DNA from: Ciona intestinalis
Taxonomy: Eukaryota; Chordata; Ascidiacea; Phlebobranchia; Cionidae
Assembly: GCF_000224145.3 (NCBI RefSeq)
Contig: NC_020170.2
Coordinates: 1,382,300 to 1,446,299 of the forward strand
Direction: 5' to 3'
DNA: 64,000 nt
The notes beneath the pieces are model-generated. The model was not told the DNA's origin and searched no databases. It worked only from the letters and a program-made list of their open reading frames with translations. Below are positions 51,907 to 63,833 of this stretch, piece after piece (position 1 is the first letter of the stretch; each line of letters begins with the position of its first letter). The position numbers were made by a program, and so were the translations under genes.

Positions 51907-54113
51907 CGAGTAGTTCCATCTTTTAGTCCATCTTTCAAAGTACGAGAGACGCGGAAATTCTTTTCGAGTGGGCGATCACTGTGAGCAACAAATTGCTTTA
52001 TACGGACGGTCTATGAATCTCGAAGCTTACAGGCAGTTTTCCGGCCGGTTGCTACATTAATTTATTGACCAGGGTTGGTAAGTTATATTAAAGTTATATC
52101 CGTTAGTCTGACTGTGCAAGTTGGGATTACGGGCATTTGAAACAAAAAGAACTACCTTGACCATAGTTTAAAAAACTATAGAGACAGCAGAATTTGTAAA
52201 TGCATAGAATTTAACCAAACATCACAGAAGCAGGAGTGATGTAGTCATTGTGTGAACGAACGAAAGTTCACGAGTTTAAATGATCAGCTTTTACAGTGTC
52301 ACGTCACGTCTATCGTGCCCATTTTGTATCATAGTGTTCATCGCGTGTAAAAATGTGTGCCGTTATAAACAAAGTCACGGATCATTTCGACCCTTTGTAG
52401 AGGCGTTTATCCCTAGCCACGACTGTCCAAATAAAGTTTATCTCAAAAGTGTTGTTTCTGTGTAAACGATGTTTACTCTGTTAGTGGCCTATGTATTAGA
52501 AAGCAAAAGAATAAAATAGTAAGACAATCAAAAGTATAAAAAGGTATATGGTCTAACTTAAGTCTATAAAAAACAACGTTTAAATGTTTTGGTAAATGCC
52601 GTATTTAGGCTATCACTGCTTTAGTTTAACTTTAAGCCACGGTGATAGAGAGTGTTATTGTTAAATATTCAATCACTCTGGTAGGACCTAAAAGTATGCC
52701 TAAACTGCAGCAAATTATTCGAATATAAAATAGGGTAACTGAGTTGCTCAGTAAGCATCGTGGTGCTATATATGTTTCACGTATTGGGACACAAAACCCG
52801 TTATCCGTGAGGCGTAAATCACCTTTCTAAGGCGAACAAAGAAAAGAAAACTAGTCATTTGTCCATGGCTAGTAGAGCAGAAAGTAAAGACTGGGTACGA
52901 TTTACAATAGAGACCGACCGGTATCATTTTTGTTTTACCAATACTGTTATTTTGACTTTGTACTGCTACCGATATTTTTCGGGATTAAGAACTATTAGGG
53001 AACAAGTAAAAGATCCAGTAGTAATTGAATTTAATGTTTGTACTGAGGCAAGTTGTAATTGAGAAAAGACAGTTCTTCTGCTGTAAATAACAACATTTTG
53101 GCGACGCACGTGAAGGTTATAAATTCGTTGCGAGTGAACTCTAAATTACAAAATACGCGGTACCGCTAAAAAGACGCATTTGAACGTTAGTAGGGCCATA
53201 GAACGCCGATTCTTCTTACACCGGAAGTATAGACCAATATAACGTCTTGGAACCGATTAGTGAGTCTACATGTAGTAATGCCCGATATAACCCAAATGTA
53301 GGGCGTGACAATAAGATCCAAATACAGTATACGGTAGGGCCCACATGTTCAAATTTCTTTTACGGGACCCATTTAATGATAAACGAAAACACATGTTACA
53401 GTATTATTCTTTTTTATCGATATTTTACATTTTAATATTATTTTGCAACTTGTGTGTAATTAAACAAAATAAACAGGCCAGGCACATTTAGACATGTAAT
53501 CTCAAAATCCAGTATTGTATAATCGCAACCCTCAGTTAAACCATACCCCCTTGATTATTTTTCTCATATCTATATCCCAAGTTTTTCCCTTGCGAAACTA
53601 AAACTAGTTTTGTCAGACAAAACCGACCGATACAAAATATTTCTATCTGTTTAAATAAACTATGAGTTCGGATTGGTGGTTCGAACTACAAATTTTCGTC
53701 CGTTTTAGTATAATTTAGTAGGCATTTAAAATAAGCACTTTACTATTATGTGTTATAAGCAACTGTTTTCTTTGTTACTTTTAATACTTAACACCTACTT
53801 TTAATAATTAAAACATTAATTGCCTCTGCGCGCACTATGTTAGACTGTTAGAATGCTGTCGAAAAAATACTGTATTTAGTTTGTTTATCATTAAAGAGGA
53901 ACCCGTACAGGTTTAAAAAAGTGGGCCAACTAGATCTATGGGCTTATCTTGCCTCAATCCTACTAAAAAAAGGTTTTGAAAGTGTCAACTTTAAAATGTT
54001 TTCAGGAAAATTTGGAATTTTCCGCAATATTGTTTATTAAATAAATAATGATTTTTGATCCATTTCAGTTATACTGAAAGCTGCGAGTTATACAGCTTTA
54101 GTTTAGCACAATT

Positions 54114-56750
54114 ATGTTTAAAAAATGTTTATGTCGTTCATTACGTTGTTCCTGCATTTTTTTGGGTCTCGCAGCTGTTATTTTTCTTGCTAAGGAATGG
54201 CTCTTCTTCCGTTTTCCAATACAAACATTCGAACCAAAATCTGTGCCAACAGTTACAAAGCGATCATCAGGTGTACTTCTAATGTGGGACCATCCTTGGG
54301 CTGTTGGTTTCACCAGTGAACCAGAAGGTACAAGATTTGGAAGATGTAATTTAACTTATAAACGAGAGCGTATTGAAGAAGCAGATGCAGTCATATTTCA
54401 TCTGACAACGATTTCAAAAAAGGATATTCCGTGGCAACATTACAGGTTTGTTTTCGATATCTTCTTATACCTAAACGAACATATTTTCGGTGCACAGCTT
54501 CAACACCCATATAGATTTATTTGAAAAATTTAGTATTAAAACTCAAATTAATCATTTATTTTAACAGGAGCCCAAAGCAGCTGTTCGTGTTTTGGAGCAA
54601 GGAAAATCCATGGGCCATGCGCTACTTGTACAGAACTGATTTTAAGGCATTCGATAATTTCTTCAACATGACCATGACTTATCATAAAAATAGTGATTTA
54701 TATAGTGGATATGGGACAAGACGAAACGTATACAACATGGTGGAAAAAGGTGCTAATGTTTTGGATAAATTGCTTTCAGAAAAGAGTAAACTTGCAGTAA
54801 GTTATTTTTATAATTGATTTTAGATAATTCATCAGCAGTGTGAATGTTCTTGGTCAGAATTTTTGTAATTTTAACTACTAAATGGTGTTATACTACAAGT
54901 ATAGTTCTGGTATAGTCAATATAAAGTTGACAAAATGATATTGTGTATGCTGTGCTGTAGACAAAACTCCCAGTTGACCATGTTTATAAGAAAGTGTATC
55001 ACAAATATGGTTTGAGTCACCAAGCAAATTTGGTTTATTGTATTATTTTATAAACACGTGTCATTCTTCTATAGGTTATAACAAAACTCAAATGAACGAA
55101 TGAATGAATGTAATTTACTTTATCCTCGCGTAGCCGGAAAACGATAGTCGTTTTAACATGGTGTTCATACACCTCATGCCAGAGTTACCATGCATGTTAC
55201 TTTGTGGGTGATCATTTTTTGTATGTATGGTTGATGGGTTGGAGCATTTGCCGTTAATTTTTTTTACTCAAGCACACATACGCCCACAATGGTAGCAGTG
55301 ACGAACCCATTTCTTATGGATGGGAAGCAGGCGCGCTAACCAACTGTGCTACGGCGCCGGACATGCACGATATTGAATATTGGTGTATGTTTATACTTAA
55401 AAGACGTATAATTTCGCCGTATACGAAATTTCTACGTTTTGTCGCAATCGCTAGGCTAATTCGTTACGTCACAAAACTTGGATTAAAACCGCGAAACATG
55501 CCTCGCTAATGAACTCGACTATTACTTTTTAGTTAGGATATATCGCTGTACCACGCACGCTCGCCATGTTATTTTTATGGGGCCCCATTCGCGCATACGT
55601 ATAGTATATGTTTACATGTTACCTTACTTTTTAATACAGATATGGATTGTTAGTAATTGTGACACTATGAGAGGAGCAGTTGAACGAATGAATTATTACA
55701 AAGAAATCGTAGCAACTGGATTTTCTGTAGAAAGGTAAACATATAAAGTTTTAACTTGTTTTTTGTTTTAGGTTTCATAACATAAAGTTTAACTGTTGGA
55801 TGGTCAAAGAAAATCTAATAGTTTTCAAAAGTTTTTTCTCCAACTTATGTTGTACATAGAACAAATACTGTATTCATATAGTGGGGTGGGGAGGATGGAA
55901 CAACTTTTCATTCTATTTTCTCATATACATAAATCCTGCATTCCTTCAATTATTAAGCCAGTTCAACTTATATGTTAAACTTCCATCTTTTATACTTGAA
56001 ATATTTACTTCTGCTTGGTTGTTCATATGCTTATGCTTATAAACATAAATCTTACATTTATTGTATTATTTATTTAACTATAGTTGCACTTATGCTGAGA
56101 TTCTATCTTCTTAGATGAGCTTACTGTATAGTGTATACTAATATCTACTTCTGCTTGGCTGTTCATATACTTATGCTTTTAATTTTAGCTGTGGCCGCTG
56201 CTTTAAAGCTTGTTCACAACTTCCATCATACAAATCTGAACAGTGGGGAGCTGAAATAAAGAAATACAAGTTTTATTTCTCCTTTGAGAACAATATTGGT
56301 TGTAAAGATTATATCACAGAGAAGTTTTGGGAGGCGCCTCTTTGGTATGGAGTGATACCTGTAGTGTGGGGACCGACTGTGGATGATGTTATTGCTGTTG
56401 CGCCTCGGAATTCATTCATTCATGCAGATTGGTTTAAAACGGCGGCAGATTTAGTGGAATATCTTCAATACCTTGATGGTAACAACACAGCTTACTTAGA
56501 ATATTTTAAATGGCGCGAAGATCCACATCTAACGATTGAAGAAATGGAAAAGCAGATTCAATCTGAACATCCAGATGTTGAAATATTCTCTGCACCAACT
56601 TCTTCCAATTTTACGATGTTATGCAACGCTGCACTGGATCAGACACCAGAACAAAGCTGGCTAGTAAGTTCATTAAACCAGAAATTAATGGGAGATGAGA
56701 GGGCAAGTTGCATGGAGCCTGGGAAATGGAAAGATGTCTCTGTAGTTTAA
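54114..56750 (+). CDS. Alpha-1,3-fucosyltransferase (GT10), type II Golgi protein
   Basis: Four exons (54114-54445, 54568-54796, 55640-55734, 56189-56750) give 405 codons, the size of FUT4/FUT9-type enzymes. Residues about 9-27 form the signal-anchor (LRCSCIFLGLAAVIFLAKEW). The stem leads to VLLMWDHPW and the donor-site strand FVFWSKENPWAM. The GT10 signature is complete: FYFSFENNIGCKDYITEKFW, then APLWYGVIPVVWGP, binding GDP-fucose. Cysteines near both ends (SCGRCFKACS, LCNAALD, ASCMEP) fit the family's disulfides. It adds fucose in alpha-1,3 linkage to GlcNAc of glycans in the Golgi; the exact acceptor cannot be read from sequence. It lies between two lectin genes. Intron 2 carries a SINE and intron 3 a half MITE. 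Confidence 0.92.
55096..55365 (-). mobile_element. tRNA-headed composite SINE, near full length
   Basis: On the minus strand the head is gtccggcgccgtagcacagt followed by tggttagcgcgcctgc; the tail is cattcattcgttc. It lies in intron 2 of the fucosyltransferase. Confidence 0.75.
55876..55925. mobile_element. MITE family A end fragment
   Basis: tatagtggggtggggaggat to cattctattttctcatata; the rest is missing. It lies in intron 3 of the fucosyltransferase. Confidence 0.6.
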
Positions 56751-57430
56751 ATATGCACTATTGGAACTTTTTGCACATATATAGTCTTATTAGTTTGTTT
56801 ATGCACACATACACATGCAAAGCAATTAAATCATTGTGTGTTCATCACTTTTGTACGGAAAATGTAACCAGTTTTTATTTATTGATTTTAAAACATATAT
56901 CTTTGCACACTTTAGTTGAGTATTTTTGAGTTCCAATTTTATATTACTGTATCATTTGTATAATTGGCAATTACTTTGAATGTTTTTTAACAACTTTTAA
57001 AAACATTCACACCCAGTTCGCTTGGAAACTGAAACCTCATTTTCTTTTTTTCCGAAACACTTCGTTCAAAGAAAAAGTTATTCCCACAAACGTGTCTCAT
57101 CTGTCGTTGCAACATTCGATATAGATTCTGCGGAAGGATGGGAAGCAAGGCTTCTCATGAAAAAAGGTTTCAGCAACTTCCATTTTGGCTTCCTTTATTG
57201 CTTCGTGCTATGATAAAATTTATAAACTCCGGTAATTTTCATTGACAGGTTGTTTGCTGTTTAAACAGTTAATCGTGAGACCAAAATTTAATCTTTTTTT
57301 CTGCTGCAGTTTCGCAAAAATGACACTTATAATAACTGCCGATGGTAAAGGATTTCTATGATAAATTTATAGGCACTTATTTAGAATTGCAAAACAACCT
57401 ACGACCATGTGCAGCGCGATTTATAACAGA

Positions 57431-57630
57431 TATAGTAAAGGGTGGGGGAAAACGAAACACCTTTTCATACTATTTTATCGTCTTATTTGAAAGTAAACAA
57501 AAAAACTTTCAAATTATTATAAAACCTTATCCTCACGACCCCCAAAGACCATTGTTAGTTGTTTAAAACACAAACAGGATATTTGGATATTATGTGCCAA
57601 AGTTGTTCCATCTTTCCCAAAGTACTATAT
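57431..57630. mobile_element. MITE family A copy
   Basis: The ends are tatagtaaagggtgggggaa and atctttcccaaagtactata; the inside has attataaaaccttatcctca. Confidence 0.8.
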
Positions 57631-58168
57631 GCGCAGTGGGCCTATATCGGGTTGATTGGCCATGAGTATTGTAACAACTGAAAGCTCCACGATTTTCTGT
57701 TTTGCAACCCGTTTGGGCGTATTCTGTTTTGATCATAACAACAACTGTCAATCAATTCTCATCAAACCGAAACTTTCATTTAACATCCTGTTTTTGTTTT
57801 ACCAACAAAAAAAGTTTTCAATTACTTCCTCTACCAGCGAGACCGTCGTTGATAATGTGACTACCATAAAGTGACTTTAAACGTTGCGTTAATTATCGCT
57901 GTGGCCGATTCAATTGCAGTGTATTTCGTCGATTCTTGGGTCACATGGCATTGGACGGGATGCTCTTGACTTAATTGTACTGGGCGGACGCCATTAGAAC
58001 ATTATATTTGTGTGTAACCCTCTATATTTAAACAGTAACAACTTTAATTAATTTGAACAAGGTTATTAGTCTAAAAACTTTTTGTTCTTCCTTTTTGTTA
58101 TTTTTTGCTTTTGTATACCGTTCTGAACTTCGTTACTGTAACTGAAAAGATAAAATGATTGTTATTAA

Positions 58169-58366
58169 TATAGTAGGATGGGGGAGACGAGACACCTATT
58201 CATTTTATTCCCCGTCTCATTTGGGAGTCAACAAAGAATTTTTAATTAATTATAAAACCGTATGCTCAAGCACGATTGCCATGAACCATTGTTAATTCTT
58301 GTTAAAATGGATCATGATATTTAATTAGATACTATGTGCTAAAAGTGTCCCATCTTACCCCCATAG
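58169..58366. mobile_element. MITE family A copy
   Basis: The left end tatagtaggatgggggagac is clear; the right end (gtgtcccatcttacccccat) has lost its last bases. Confidence 0.75.
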
Positions 58367-58859
58367 ATTTTATGCGATTTTTGTTTAGTTATGCTTCAAT
58401 TTTTAGAAACTTTTTTCATTTTATAACAAAAATGTTGATTGGGTGCCTTTACTTTATTACCCGCAAGAAATTGAATACAAAAACAAGCACATAGAAAGAA
58501 AGCAGTGCTTTACGAAAGGATACGCTTGGTATTTATTCAGAAAATAAAAGTAAACAAAGTAGAATGTTTTATTTGTTTATTGTTTAAAGCGGATCTAATT
58601 TGCATAATAAAGTTTTCGAAATCTTTAAATGGTGACTGTATCTTAGAATTTGTTATTATACGCAGGCCCACAGAAAGCGAAACCGAATAAAGGCTAATGC
58701 GATATGATGCTTATATGATACATTTTTACGTGGGACAGAAAATCTCAGTATTTGTTCGACATTAGATGACGTATGTCGTATGTGATGTGGACCACATCAG
58801 CCATATAAAGGTATCGTTTGTAAAGAGCATAAACATTCGATATATATACACAGTTCAAT

Positions 58860-59854
58860 ATGAGCATACAGCAAGTGTTACTTTTTATCTGCATTTTGAA
58901 GATATCTATATCAAGTAAGATGTTTATTATGGTTATGTTAGATTGCTTGTTTTAACTTGTTGTCTTACAGACCAACTGATGATAAGCAAGGAGAGTCAAC
59001 AGTTTTATTCATACTCGACAAAATCGAGTTTAAAGACGAAGATTAGTTACAAAAAGTGTTTGTCTTCTGTACCAAGCTACGTATACGCAACAGTGAAAGC
59101 CACCGAATCATCCCTACCCCACACATTTAATGTGACAGTGCTTGATGTGAAGGAAAGTTATTTCGAGGTGGAACTTAAACGAACGGATATTTCTGAAGGA
59201 TGAAATATGTTTGTAACCGTTGACTGGTACTTTTACATAGGTAGGTCACTTGACTATAATACGCATATGTGTATGAGTTTAACATGTTCTCCGTTAAACA
59301 GGTAACGCAGTGCTTTACGGAAATAAGGTTATTTGGATTGCCGATTTGTTTAATTCAAAATCAATGAACTACACTACAGCAAATGCTGATTGCAAAGAAA
59401 AAGGTGGCAAACTTGTGGAAATTGTAGACAAGCCAATGTATGACGTAGTCTATAATTACGTCAGAAGCAACTTCGTGTTCGGTACAAGTGACGCAGCGTC
59501 TTTCTACCTCGGTTCAACGTATGACCCAGAGGTAGGTATACAGTAAGAGTATAACACATTATATAGGCATGTACAAGCTTTATATTATAAGTTATAATAT
59601 TTAACAGTCTAACAAACAATTTCGATACACAGACAAATAAGGTGACGCAAAGCAACGGAGAACCCGGTTATAACGGAAATTGGAATCCGGATCGATGGCC
59701 AGTACTAAGTAACGAAGAAAGAAAAAGTTTGGTAATTCGTGTTGAAAATGATATCTCATTAACAAATAATGGAATGCGAAATGTAAAACCAACAACTCTT
59801 CGTCGGTCAGCTATAGAAATTTGCTGCATGGAGATTCCTGATGGAGTACTTTAG
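58860..59854 (+). pseudogene. H-type plus C-type lectin-like, paralog 2, with in-frame stop
   Basis: Four exons (58860-58914, 58971-59240, 59302-59531, 59633-59854) total 777 bases, in phase. Exon 1 is a signal peptide (MSIQQVLLFICILKISIS) unlike that of paralogs 1 and 3. Exon 2 is nearly identical to paralog 1, but at 59201-59203 it reads TGA where both others have the TGG of the EGWN motif. Everything after it is open and well conserved: exon 3 opens the C-type fold (ANADCKEKGGKLVEIVDKP) and exon 4 closes it (NGMRNVKPTTLRRSAIEICC). A single nonsense change in an otherwise intact gene suggests a young pseudogene, a null allele or a sequencing error. It converges with paralog 3. Confidence 0.75.
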
Positions 59855-61556
59855 TAATTTTGTTCTAAAATTAATTTCGCAAGTGATTACCTTATTCAAT
59901 ATGGGTGGAACTGTAAAGACTATAATACAGATATTCTGGACATTTCAGGCAAATACATATGTTGACACTGTGTCTAAATATGATAGCAGGGTGGGGAAGA
60001 TGGGACACGTTTTTGTTCTATTTTCTGGTCACATTTGGTGGTAAACAGAGAACATTCAAAGAATTATAAAACAGTATCTTCACCTCTCCCATAGACCGTT
60101 GTTAATTGTTTAAAATATGATCGGGATGTTTTGATATTATGTGATAAGTGTCCCATCTTCCCCCACCCTACTATATTACCCTTCAACAACTACTGTTTTA
60201 CTCGCTATCTAACGCCACCTGCTGAGTGGTGTATTTGACATTTGACTTGTTAGCGACTGAAAATAACTGTGTTTAATCTCTCTATATCTCTATAAACCTC
60301 GCTCTCAATTTATTCAGGCTGTTTTGCTTGGCTTGTGGCTGATGTTGCAATATGACTGGTATTGATTTACGTTTTTGTCAAAATTTTACACCGTAAATAC
60401 ATCTGTACATAATCATTAAGTGAAGAGCGTTAATCACTAGTTATATAGTGTACAGTAGTTTTTTTTAATAATTTAGCCAATTTAACTGTTTGTTTTTTTA
60501 CGAAATGACATTTATACGCAAATTAGGTATATATATAGGTAGCCACTGGACTACATAAAGACACCACTTTAGTCGATGCATTACGTTTAATTACCAATGA
60601 TTTTGAAAAAAATATTACCATGTGTCATATTAAAATGTAAATAACATGAGTTGCAAAAATAGGTGTGCGGTATATCCATAGATATCCAAACATGTCTATG
60701 GTAAAACTGCATTCATGTAATTTATATGGAGCCAATGTTTGGCCGTATGCGCAAGTAGGTTTTCTCGTGGTTCATATTGGTGGTTATTAGTAGACTGCTG
60801 TTCATAGATTATAGACTCTCAGTCTAGTAGACCTTGCAAACAAACGAAGTTCAGTTTAACAGGCAACAGCTTTATCAGGAATAAAGATGTTCTTAATTCT
60901 TTATTATATAAATGGACGAATTTCTATTCTATCTACCTATGATACTAATTCGATAAATACGACTCGCCAACTAAAAAAATCGGCAGTTTTAATATGATTT
61001 AACAAGTATTCAAAATGAGCATCGCATTAATATGATTTTTATTCAGCCATTAAAAAACGTTGTATTCGTTTAACATTGAGTTTTAATACTTAACAGCAGT
61101 ATAACCGCCGTTACCACGCACTGAGAATATTGTAAAATAACACCGTAACATTTGTATTTGTCTATCATAAAATGGGTACCGTATAATAAGGAGACGTTTT
61201 AAAATAGACAGGTATTTGCCCGAGTCCCGTCTTCACTACTCCTAAATAAGTATAAGAGATTGAATCAACGCAGCAATGACAAGGTTTAAGTTCTGGTGAC
61301 CTGTGATCACAACTCACCTACAAGGTGCATGCTGTTTTATTGGCCTGCACTGCACATCTACACACACTTATTTATTAGCGTATTCGGTAAAATACGATAC
61401 AATTAATTGTTTTATTAAGCATAAAGAGCCATTTCTAACCCGAAATGTTTAAATTACACGAAATTGAAATCTCAATCTTGATCATAGTAGCCTATATACA
61501 GTTCCCCTCATATTGAACAAAGTAATACTCAAAGGTGTCTTATTAGAACAAAATTA
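59855..61556. other. Spacer between convergent lectin paralogs
   Basis: One MITE (59979-60174). The rest is AT-rich with no gene or recognised repeat. The two flanking genes are inverted copies, but I saw no further inverted similarity inside this spacer. Confidence 0.5.
59979..60174. mobile_element. MITE family A copy, well preserved
   Basis: The ends are tatgatagcagggtggggaa and atcttcccccaccctactat; the inside has ccatagaccgttgttaattg. Confidence 0.85.
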
Positions 61557-62560
61557 TTAAATTACTCCAGGTATCTCCATGCAGCAGATTTCTATAGCTG
61601 ACCGACGAAGAGTTGTTGGTTTTACATTTCGCATTCCATTATTTGTTGATGACAATTCACATGCAACACGTACTGCAAGGTTTTGTCTTCCACTATCTTT
61701 TACTGGCCATCGATCCGGATTCCAATTTCCGTTATAAGCGGGTTTTCCGTTGCTTTGCGTCACCTTATTTGTCTGTGCAATGAAGTTGTTTATTAATTTG
61801 TAAAACATTCTAACTTTATTGGGTAAAGTATTTGTGTTTATATTAACTGTATATTCAAATAATGTGTTATACTCTGACTGTGTATACACACCTTCGTGTC
61901 ATACGTTGAACCTAAGTGGAAAGACACCGCGTCCCTTGCACCGAACACGAAGTTGCTTCTGACGTAATTATAGACTACGTCATACATTGGTTTGTCTACA
62001 ATTTCCACAAGTTTGCCACCTCTTTCTTTGCAATCAGCTTTTGCTGTAGTGTAGTTCATTGATTTTGAATTAAATAAATCGGCAATCCAAATAACCTTAT
62101 TTCCGTAAAGCACTGCGTTACCTGTTTAACGAAAAACATGTTAAACTCATACACATATGCGTATTATAGTCAAGTGACCTACCTATGTAGAAAAACCAGT
62201 CAACGGTTACAAACGTATTCCATCCTTCAGAAATATCCGTTCGTTTGAGTTCCACCTCGAAATAACTTTCCTTCACATCAAGCACTGTCACATTAAATGT
62301 GTGGGGTAGGGATGATTCGGTGGCTTTCGCTGTTGCGTATACGTAGCTTGGTACAGAAGACAAACACTTTTTGTAACCAATCTTCGTCTTTATACTCGAT
62401 TTTGTCGAGTATGAATGAAACTGTTGACTCTCCTTGCTTATCATCAGTTGGTCTGTAAAACACCGGATTAAATATTATGAACATTTGTGATTAATCCATT
62501 GAATAACTTACTTGACAAAGCCAAGTTCCAAATACAGGCAAGAAACAATAATTGTTTCAT
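61557..62560 (-). CDS. Secreted H-type plus C-type lectin-like protein, paralog 3
   Basis: Four exons (62560-62512, 62452-62183, 62121-61892, 61772-61557) give 254 codons with an unbroken frame. The signal peptide (MKQLLFLACIWNLALS) and intron 1 are near copies of paralog 1, whereas exon 3 and exon 4 follow paralog 2 (YGNKVIWIADLFNSKSMNYT; NGNWNPDRWP; NVKPTTLRRSAIEICC). Exon 2 codes the H-type-like domain with the Trp of EGWN present. In exon 4 the stretch after WNPDRWPV differs from paralog 2 (KDSGRQNLAVRVACELSS against LSNEERKSLVIRVENDIS), while both sides are the same. The C-type domain has its first Cys (KADCKER) and last (EICC). Likely extracellular; ligand unknown. Confidence 0.82.
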
Positions 62561-62875
62561 AATTATTGATCTTAATTGTAATGGTTTAACACAGCTAACG
62601 TTTACTGTCGATGAACCTGTCTCCAACTTACCAGGTAATCATTCGTTTTGTGCACCAAGATAACCTTTTTCATTGGGCAGGCGAGCTGTGTATTGGATAA
62701 CATCTATAAGCGACCCGTGTTCTTATTAGAAAAGGTGTATACGTCATGATGTGGATTTGTCAGGTCTTTCCGGGCATGCTTTGCTTTAAAGCATGGTTTC
62801 ATATACATCGTATCTCGTGTTTATTAAAACTATGGGCTGCTGCATGAACCTGTTAGCATCTTGTATACATGTGAT

Positions 62876-63071
62876 ATAGTAGGGTGGGGAAAGATTAGAC
62901 ACCTTTAGCACATAATATTTAAATACCCTGATCGTGTTTTAAACAAATAACAACGGTCTATGGGAGTCGTGAGGATATGGTTTCATAATTCTTTGAATTT
63001 TTTTCGTTTACTACCAAATGCGACAAGAAAATAGATTGAAAAGGTGACCCATCTTCCCCCACCCTACTATG
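62876..63071. mobile_element. MITE family A copy, well preserved
   Basis: The ends are tatagtagggtggggaaaga and atcttcccccaccctactat; 196 bp. Confidence 0.85.
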
Positions 63072-63305
63072 TATTACTTGTGTAAAAGTGGTATAACCAA
63101 AATGGACGTTTTCGCCCATACAAAAATGTTGAAAGCACGGTTGGGGAAAGTGGGACATGAGGTAATGTATTTGATAAAAAAAAAAAAAACAACGCTACAG
63201 TATATTATTCTACAGTGTTCTTACACTCCAACAAAGTGCGCGAAAACGGCGAAAACTATTTGGAACTACATCAAAAACGGTGTTAAATTCTAATATAATA
63301 TTCCG

Positions 63306-63500
63306 ATATAGTAGAGCGCATGAAGAAAGGCAAGACCCACGTATTATCGAATGTTTCCAAAATCCAAAGAGATGACGGTTTATAAGTGATACCACGAATT
63401 AGCACTGTCATTACTTTAATAATTGACAATTTTTAAAAATACATATATTAAAACACACGAGGAGTTATTTAACGAGACACCGGGTGTAATTTTACAAATT
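63306..63500. mobile_element. MITE family B relic
   Basis: gataccacgaattagcactg, attgacaatttttaaaaat and gagacaccgggtgtaatttt line up with the copy at 50895-51125; the ends are lost or worn. Confidence 0.5.
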
Positions 63501-63833
63501 CGAAAATATTTAAACTTTCTAGTAAACTTTATTAAATCCCTTTAAATATATTTGTAGCATACAAGTTTAAATATATTTGTAGTATACGATATTTATTAGT
63601 TCTCTGCTGTAACGTGTATTACTCGAACTGCAAGAAGCGCCACTTCTGCACCAACTGGTTCATTATTGCTTCGTTTTTTGTTGTTGAATTATTATGGTTA
63701 GCCAGTATAGCTTTGTAAATGTACCGGACAACTGTTGTTCTGAGCCATCCTGTTGTCCTTTAAATACCCGAAAGTATTCGATAAACATCGAAAAACAAGT
63801 TGTTGTTAAAAGTTTTAAAGTATTCGAATTAAT

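Larger units (their letters stand above)
49766..54113. other. Repeat-rich spacer before the fucosyltransferase
   Basis: Several MITEs and a SINE fill 49.9-51.9 kb. From 52 to 54.1 kb no repeat was recognised. Frames at 52859-53062 and 53247-53435 (the latter with PISESTCSNARYNPNVGRD) match no family I know and have no clear splice partners. Confidence 0.5.
56751..58859. other. Spacer between fucosyltransferase and lectin paralog 2
   Basis: At 57016-57168 an exon-like frame (HKRVSSVVATFDIDSAEGWE) follows a CAG and ends before GTTTCAG; a second patch lies near 57310. Neither joins into a gene I recognise, though the first could be a relic of an extracellular domain. Two MITEs are listed separately. 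Confidence 0.4.

Noticed and set aside
48329-62560. Lectin cluster as an assembly duplicate like the other gap-flanking repeats
   Set aside because: The copies are in both orientations, differ strongly in exons 3-4, and are kilobases apart with unique sequence between, so they are true paralogs.
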